In this document: piece after piece, positions 6,838 to 10,102 of the stretch
Layout of the letters: each line of letters begins with the position of its first letter
How positions within the stretch are numbered: the stretch's first letter is position 1
Source of the DNA: Pseudomonadota bacterium
GTDB taxonomy: Bacteria; SAR324; XYD2-FULL-50-16; JAHJRI01
Direction: 5' to 3'
Length of the DNA: 10,102 bases
NCBI GenBank assembly: GCA_022360105.1
Contig: JAKSDL010000450.1
Coordinates: forward strand, 1 to 10,102
Notes under the pieces: model-generated
The model's input: the letters and a program-made list of their open reading frames with translations, nothing else
What the model was told of the DNA's origin: nothing
The model's database searches: none
Program-made: the position numbers and the translations under genes

Positions 6838-8316
6838 ATGTTTTCATCACTCTATTCAAAACTTGCAGCTGTTTTAACGGTTCTGTTTGGACTTGTGGGT
6901 CTTCTGTTTTTGATTGTGACCCTTTTTTCCACCGATATGTATCAGCAGGAGGTCAATCAGCAATTAAACAGTAATCTGGCAGAGCACATTGTCAAAGAAC
7001 GAATTCTTATGGAAGAGGGAAAGGTTAATGAAAAAGCATTGAAAGATGTATTTCATATGCTTATGGTGATCAATCCCTCCATAGAGCTTTATCTGTTGGA
7101 TAACCAGGGAGAAATACTGGCTTTTTCGGCCCCACCGGGAAAAGTAAAACGGAAGTATGTCGACCTTGAACCGATCAAACAATGGCTGGCAAGGAGTGAA
7201 AATATGCCCATTCTGGGTGATGATCCTCGAAATCCTGCAGGGCAGAAGGTTTTTACGGCTGCTCAAATACCTGATTCCGGAAAAGCGCAAGGTTATGTGT
7301 ATGTTATTTTAGGAGGAGAAAGGTATGACAGCATCGTACAAAAATTGAAACGAAGTCATATTTTAAGGTTAAGTGCCTGGATGATTGGTGCCAGCGTTCT
7401 TTTCGCCTTGTTAACAGGTCTTCTCCTGTTTGCCTCACTAACAGGGAGGCTGAAAAAGCTGGCTCGGGTCATGGATGGATTTAAACCTGGGGAGGGCAAG
7501 CAACAGATACAGATTCCCATCACAAAAAACCTGGCAACAGCCGATGAAATTGAACGACTGGGGACGACCTTCACCCAAATGGCTGAACATATCGAACTAC
7601 AAATGGAGGAGTTGGTTAAATCCGACAGTTTGAGAAGGGACCTTATCGCCAATGTTTCCCACGATTTGCGAACCCCGTTAGCAACATTACAAGGCTATAT
7701 TGAAACGTTGCTATTGAAGGATGATTCTCTTTCAAGCGGAGACAGACAAGAATACTTGGAAATTGCCATCAAACACTGTGAACATTTGGGCAACCTGGTG
7801 GATCGTCTTCTGGAGCTGGCTAAATTGGATTCCCCCAGTATGAATGTACTCAGGGAATCCTTTAACCTGGCTGAACTGGTTCAGGATGTTGTGCAGAAAT
7901 TTCGATTAAAAATTGATGACAAAGCAATCAATTTTTCGACTGAACTGCAAGAGCCTTTCCCGTTTGTTAACGCAGATATTGGTCTTATGGAACGAGCCCT
8001 GGAAAACCTGATTGAAAATGCCATTCATTACACACCGAATCAAGGTGCTATCACTCTGCGCTTACATACCGCTGATAAAGATGTGACATTCCAAATCACT
8101 GACACAGGCCCGGGAATACCGAAAGCTGAACTCTCCCAGATCTTTAACCGCTTTTATCAATTGGATAAAAGCAGAAAAATCAAACCGGGTCATTCAGGGC
8201 TTGGGTTAGCCATTACCAAACGAATTCTGGAACTGCATGACAAAACAATTCGGGTAAGCAGTGTTGTGGATTCCGGTACTACATTCAGCTTTGACTTGGA
8301 CAAAGCACCTGATTAA
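6838..8316 (+). CDS. Membrane sensor histidine kinase of the response regulator pair
   Basis: 492 residues; ATG 6838 follows AGGA at 6827-6830. TM1 is about 9-31. A periplasmic sensor domain of about 145 residues follows (32-178), with 'IELYLLDNQGEILAFS', a strand and turn typical of PDC/CACHE-like sensors. TM2 is about 180-201 and HAMP about 202-258. HisKA has the phosphoacceptor H275 in 'NVSHDLRTPLATLQGYIE'. The ATPase domain shows the N box around N394 ('NLIENAIHYTP'), the G1 box D422-x-G-x-G, the F box 'FNRFYQLD' and the G2 box 'GHSGLGLAI' at 451-459. All catalytic motifs are intact. There is no PAS domain between HAMP and HisKA, unlike E. coli PhoR, so the signal is probably sensed outside the membrane. 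It would phosphorylate the response regulator encoded just upstream. It may share that transcript or have its own promoter within the 232-bp spacer. Confidence 0.94.
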   Translation: MFSSLYSKLAAVLTVLFGLVGLLFLIVTLFSTDMYQQEVNQQLNSNLAEHIVKERILMEEGKVNEKALKDVFHMLMVINPSIELYLLDNQGEILAFSAPPGKVKRKYVDLEPIKQWLARSENMPILGDDPRNPAGQKVFTAAQIPDSGKAQGYVYVILGGERYDSIVQKLKRSHILRLSAWMIGASVLFALLTGLLLFASLTGRLKKLARVMDGFKPGEGKQQIQIPITKNLATADEIERLGTTFTQMAEHIELQMEELVKSDSLRRDLIANVSHDLRTPLATLQGYIETLLLKDDSLSSGDRQEYLEIAIKHCEHLGNLVDRLLELAKLDSPSMNVLRESFNLAELVQDVVQKFRLKIDDKAINFSTELQEPFPFVNADIGLMERALENLIENAIHYTPNQGAITLRLHTADKDVTFQITDTGPGIPKAELSQIFNRFYQLDKSRKIKPGHSGLGLAITKRILELHDKTIRVSSVVDSGTTFSFDLDKAPD

Positions 8317-8368
8317 GAAAAGAACAATCGATTAGCCATAAAATAAAAACTGCTTGTGATACTTACGT

Positions 8369-8412
8369 GATATTTTTTGGATAAGCTCAACGCTGATTTG
8401 GGATATTTTTTG
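8369..8412 (+). repeat. Direct repeat GATATTTTTTG, two exact copies 33 bp apart
   Basis: GATATTTTTTG occurs at 8369-8379 and again at 8402-8412, upstream of the small Sec-candidate gene. A start-to-start distance of 33 bp is about three helical turns, as expected for tandem binding sites on one DNA face. The function is unknown; T-tract sequence could also be simple AT-richness. Confidence 0.4.
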
Positions 8413-8425
8413 TTCACTCAATCAG

Positions 8426-8432
8426 AAAGAGG
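8426..8432 (+). promoter_or_regulatory. Shine-Dalgarno site fixing the start of the Sec-candidate gene
   Basis: AAAGAGG ends four bases before ATG 8437. It supports this start over the in-frame TTG at 8377, and the chosen start gives a textbook signal peptide. Confidence 0.7.
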
Positions 8433-8436
8433 CCAT

Positions 8437-8748
8437 ATGATCGGAAAACAATTTAAACTCAAAGCGGCATCGCTTTTGATAGTCACTTCATTGTTTGCTT
8501 TTCTTCTCATCACAATGAATTCCACCAACTCTTTTGCCCAAAGCAGCTCAACAGAAGTCTTTTATGTTGCCTGATATGATGTTGGAAAGGCAGCCCTGGA
8601 CGGGTTGAATGGAATCCTCAATGTAAAAAAAGGCTGGAAAAACGGTCGAGAAATCAACACGGTCAGTTATGATCCCACCCGCATCTCAATCCCCGAGATG
8701 GAAGCCGTTCTGAAACAAGCCGGAACCTACCGCGGCAGAGCAAATTGA
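8437..8748 (+). CDS. Candidate small exported selenoprotein, MsrA-core/HMA-like fold, in-frame TGA = Sec46
   Basis: Read through TGA 8572-8574, the frame gives 103 residues ending at TGA 8746-8748. Residues 1-34 are a signal peptide (MIGKQFKLK, hydrophobic core, cleavage likely after S-F-A), leaving a mature protein of about 69 residues. The TGA falls at residue 46 directly after the strand 'EVFYVA'. Downstream the frame stays open and shows a helix (YDVGKAALDGL), N-G-I at 58-60, G-W at 66-67, 'EINTVSYDP' at 72-80 and 'AGTY' at 95-98. Aligned by eye with the MsrA half encoded at 4647-5768, Sec46 falls on catalytic C53, and N-G-I, G-W, G70 and YDP fall on PGV, GY, GG and YDP. The same pattern fits an HMA/MerP-like ferredoxin fold, with Sec46 at the second Cys of CxxC. 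The Glu/Tyr-rich remainder of MsrA is missing, so enzymatic Met-sulfoxide reduction is uncertain. The alternative is a pseudogene with a nonsense mutation. Confidence 0.68.
8575..8617 (+). promoter_or_regulatory. Candidate bacterial SECIS hairpin just after the in-frame TGA
   Basis: CAGCCC (8591-8596) pairs with GGGTTG (8602-8607; one G-U pair) around a five-base loop TGGAC at 8597-8601, with G as the second loop base. The loop begins 22 bases after the TGA, within the distance where bacterial SECIS apical loops are found. A short outer helix GGA (8584-8586)/TCC (8615-8617) can form across an internal loop. The bulged U of the E. coli fdhF element is not evident, so this is a plausible rather than canonical SECIS. 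Confidence 0.5.
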
Positions 8749-8759
8749 TTCTTTAGCAA

Positions 8760-8791
8760 CCGATTTCCTTTCCATGTCAAAGGGAAATCGG
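8760..8791 (+). terminator. Strong hairpin downstream of the Sec-candidate gene, no U-tract
   Basis: Positions 8760-8771 pair with 8780-8791: nine perfect pairs (CCGATTTCC with GGAAATCGG), then one T-G wobble and two T-A pairs, closing an eight-base loop. It starts 11 bases after the stop codon at 8748. The following bases (GCTCTTCAC) are not a T run, so it may be an mRNA 3'-end stabiliser or imperfect terminator rather than a classical rho-independent one. Confidence 0.45.
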
Positions 8792-8993
8792 GCTCTTCAC
8801 AATCATATTCTTTCCTATAACTGTTTCACTCAAATCAGGTCCCAAACGCCGTATTCGTTTTCACAAAGCCCCATGCCGTCCTCATCTTCCGTAGGAGCTG
8901 TATTGCACCCCCTACTTGAATCATCACAAATCACCCTGCTTTACCATTTAAGATCCGACCATTAAACTGTCTTTTTTTAACAAAAAATACGAC

Positions 8994-8997
8994 GGAG
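8994..8997 (+). promoter_or_regulatory. Shine-Dalgarno site deciding the YitT-family start
   Basis: GGAG at 8994-8997 lies nine bases before ATG 9007 but only three before GTG 9001, so ATG 9007 is the better start. The upstream gap 8749-8993 otherwise shows only the hairpin at 8760-8791 and a T-tract at 8972-8978. Confidence 0.6.
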
Positions 8998-9006
8998 ATT
9001 GTGGCA

Positions 9007-9948
9007 ATGATCGAAAACAGCTCTAAAGGCAGATTACAAGAGGACCTACAGTACCTGGTATATTCAATCAAAACCTGGAGATTCTGGCAAACCATCCTTC
9101 TGATTATCATCGGAAGTTTAGGAGCTTCTGTTGCAATCAACGGAATTCTGGTGAATAACAATTTTTTCGATGGTGGAGTCAGTGGTATTTCACTATTGAT
9201 TTTTTATTTGACGGATTGGCCGCCGCTTGGAGTGATTTATTTTTCTTTGAATATTCCAATTTTCATCGTTTGCTGGCGTGAGATGTCATTGAAATTCGTG
9301 ATAGTCTCACTGCTGGGGGCCATCATTTTCTCTACAGCATTGGTCATCACCAAGGACATCCGCATTAACATTGAAGAACCCATGATGGCTGCTATTCTTT
9401 CCGGAATTATCATTGGTGGAAGTGTTGGTCTCTTTATCCGGTTTGGTGGTTCGACCGGGGGGATCGAAATGATTGCCTTTTTGTTAAAGAAAAAATTCTC
9501 GATTCCCATGGGAAACACCATCATCACCATCAATTTTATCCCCCTTTGCGGTGCTTTGATTGTTTATGACTTGAATATCGCATTGTATACCGGCATATAC
9601 ATGTTCGTGGAATCTGTGATGTTGGAGAAAGTACAGACAGGATTTTCCCAGAGGAAAACGGTATTCATAATCAGTCACAAACCGGAATTTATCGCTGAAC
9701 AGGTGATGAAAAGACTGGACCGGGGAGTAACATTTCTGCACGCCTCCGGAGCTTGGACCAAACAAGAGCATCGCATGATCTATACTGTAATCAACATGAG
9801 GGAATTAGGCAGGTTGAAGGAGCTGTTGTTCCTTCACGATCCGGATGCTTTCGTAGCGATCAGCAACACTGCGGAAGTAATTGGGAACCGTTTTTTGACT
9901 TGGGAAGACGAAGGTTTCTCCCCTGTCGGTTTGGAAAAAAAGGTTTAA
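9007..9948 (+). CDS. YitT-family integral membrane protein with C-terminal DUF2179 domain
   Basis: 313 residues from ATG 9007. After a short cytoplasmic N-terminus, about five or six hydrophobic segments span residues 28-215: a first helix followed by 'NNNFFDGGVSGISLL', then 'PPLGVIYFSLNIPIF', 'GGSVGLFIRFGGSTGGIEMIAFLL', and 'FSIPMGNTIITINFIPL'. The N-x-x-x-x-G-G-V-x-G motif and the later G-G-S-T-G-G are characteristic of the YitT family. The last ~90 residues, with 'KTVFIISHKPEFIAEQVMKRLDRGVTFL', the aromatic/Gly segment and 'DPDAFVAISNTAEVIGNRF', form a soluble DUF2179 domain, thought to be a cytoplasmic sensory or regulatory module. The transported substrate, if any, is unknown for the family. 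The gene is complete and ends 5 bp from the convergent partial gene. Confidence 0.92.
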   Translation: MIENSSKGRLQEDLQYLVYSIKTWRFWQTILLIIIGSLGASVAINGILVNNNFFDGGVSGISLLIFYLTDWPPLGVIYFSLNIPIFIVCWREMSLKFVIVSLLGAIIFSTALVITKDIRINIEEPMMAAILSGIIIGGSVGLFIRFGGSTGGIEMIAFLLKKKFSIPMGNTIITINFIPLCGALIVYDLNIALYTGIYMFVESVMLEKVQTGFSQRKTVFIISHKPEFIAEQVMKRLDRGVTFLHASGAWTKQEHRMIYTVINMRELGRLKELLFLHDPDAFVAISNTAEVIGNRFLTWEDEGFSPVGLEKKV

Positions 9949-10014
9949 ACCAATTATATTTTTTTATATCTAAATTGAATCCAGAGGCTGATCAAAAGAA
10001 TGAATATAATTGGT
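9949..10014. repeat. Perfect 12-bp inverted repeat at the convergent gene ends
   Basis: ACCAATTATATT (9949-9960) is the exact reverse complement of AATATAATTGGT (10003-10014), separated by 42 bases. The left arm begins immediately after the YitT-family stop codon and runs into the 3' end of the opposing gene; the right arm is inside that gene. An adjacent perfect palindrome GGTTTAAACC (9942-9951) overlaps the stop. It may form a long-loop structure in either 3' end; a terminator role is not established. Confidence 0.4.
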
Positions 10015-10102
10015 GGTAAAACCAAAAAGTTAATCATTTTCCAACCAACCCATTGAAACAATACTCCGGAAAAAAGTGAACTCGTGGCTACCACGGCCAA
10101 AA
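9954..10102 (-). CDS. 3' end of a probable MFS-type transporter (partial)
   Basis: Reading the minus strand from the window edge gives an open frame of 48 complete codons plus two leading bases, ending in TAA at 9956-9954. It encodes 'AVVATSSLFSGVLFQWVGWK', then M-I-N, a Leu/Pro/Ile-rich transmembrane helix and a short basic tail (RYKKI). The pattern 'S-G-x-x-x-x-x-x-G-W-x-x-x-N' followed by a last helix and cytoplasmic basic residues is typical of the final two helices of major facilitator superfamily proteins. The rest lies beyond the window, so substrate and subfamily cannot be read. It converges on the YitT-family gene with a 5-bp gap. Confidence 0.6.
   Translation of the reverse strand, partial: LAVVATSSLFSGVLFQWVGWKMINFLVLPPIIFILLISLWIQFRYKKI

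Noticed and set aside
8377..8574. A 65-residue protein starting at TTG 8377 and stopping at the TGA
   Set aside because: ATG 8437 has a good Shine-Dalgarno and begins a clean signal peptide; stopping at the TGA would leave only a signal peptide plus 11 residues, whereas the frame continues coherently past it.
8774..8965. Open frame of 63 codons on the plus strand after the Sec-candidate gene
   Set aside because: Its ATG lies inside the loop of the 8760-8791 hairpin, it has no Shine-Dalgarno and its product shows no recognisable pattern.

Overview
The window comes from a Gram-negative bacterium with moderately AT-rich DNA. Evidence for an outer membrane: a large exported lipoprotein with a clear lipobox, a protein ending in a beta-barrel-like domain with a terminal Phe, and several signal peptides. 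No marker fixes the lineage. A probable selenoprotein, a signal-peptide-bearing MsrA-MsrB fusion and a very long FG-GAP lipoprotein would suit Deltaproteobacteria or SAR324-like bacteria, but that is only a suggestion.

Layout. (1) 40-3396 (+): 1118-residue lipoprotein with Ig-like modules followed by seven FG-GAP blades, sprinkled with twelve D-x-[S/T]-x-D pentapeptides. (2) 3407-4384 (-): exported protein with an SH3-like domain, an acidic linker and a probable outer-membrane barrel; it converges on gene 1 with a 10-bp gap. (3) 4647-5768 (-): exported methionine sulfoxide reductase MsrA-MsrB fusion. (4) 5769-5894: divergent promoter region with a Pho-box-like site and two short inverted repeats. 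(5) 5895-6605 (+): OmpR/PhoB-type response regulator. (6) 6606-6837: noncoding spacer carrying GCTGANN heptamer repeats on both strands. (7) 6838-8316 (+): sensor histidine kinase. (8) 8437-8748 (+): small exported protein read through an in-frame TGA, which I interpret as selenocysteine; without readthrough it looks like a meaningless 45-residue signal-peptide stub. (9) 9007-9948 (+): YitT-family membrane protein with a DUF2179 domain. (10) 9954-10102 (-): 3' end of a probable MFS transporter, cut by the window edge and convergent with gene 9.

How the genes may work together. A two-component system lies between an exported methionine sulfoxide reductase (divergent) and a small exported Sec-containing protein whose fold resembles the MsrA core or an HMA domain. 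This suggests envelope redox repair or thiol/metal handling under two-component control, similar in logic to the E. coli HprSR-MsrPQ system. The Pho-box-like site in front of the regulator points instead to phosphate control. The sequence alone does not decide between them.

No noncoding stretch exceeds 300 bases. The 262-bp gap 4385-4646 holds nothing I can support beyond the unassigned promoter of the upstream minus-strand gene. I saw no tRNA, rRNA, CRISPR array, insertion sequence or phage gene.
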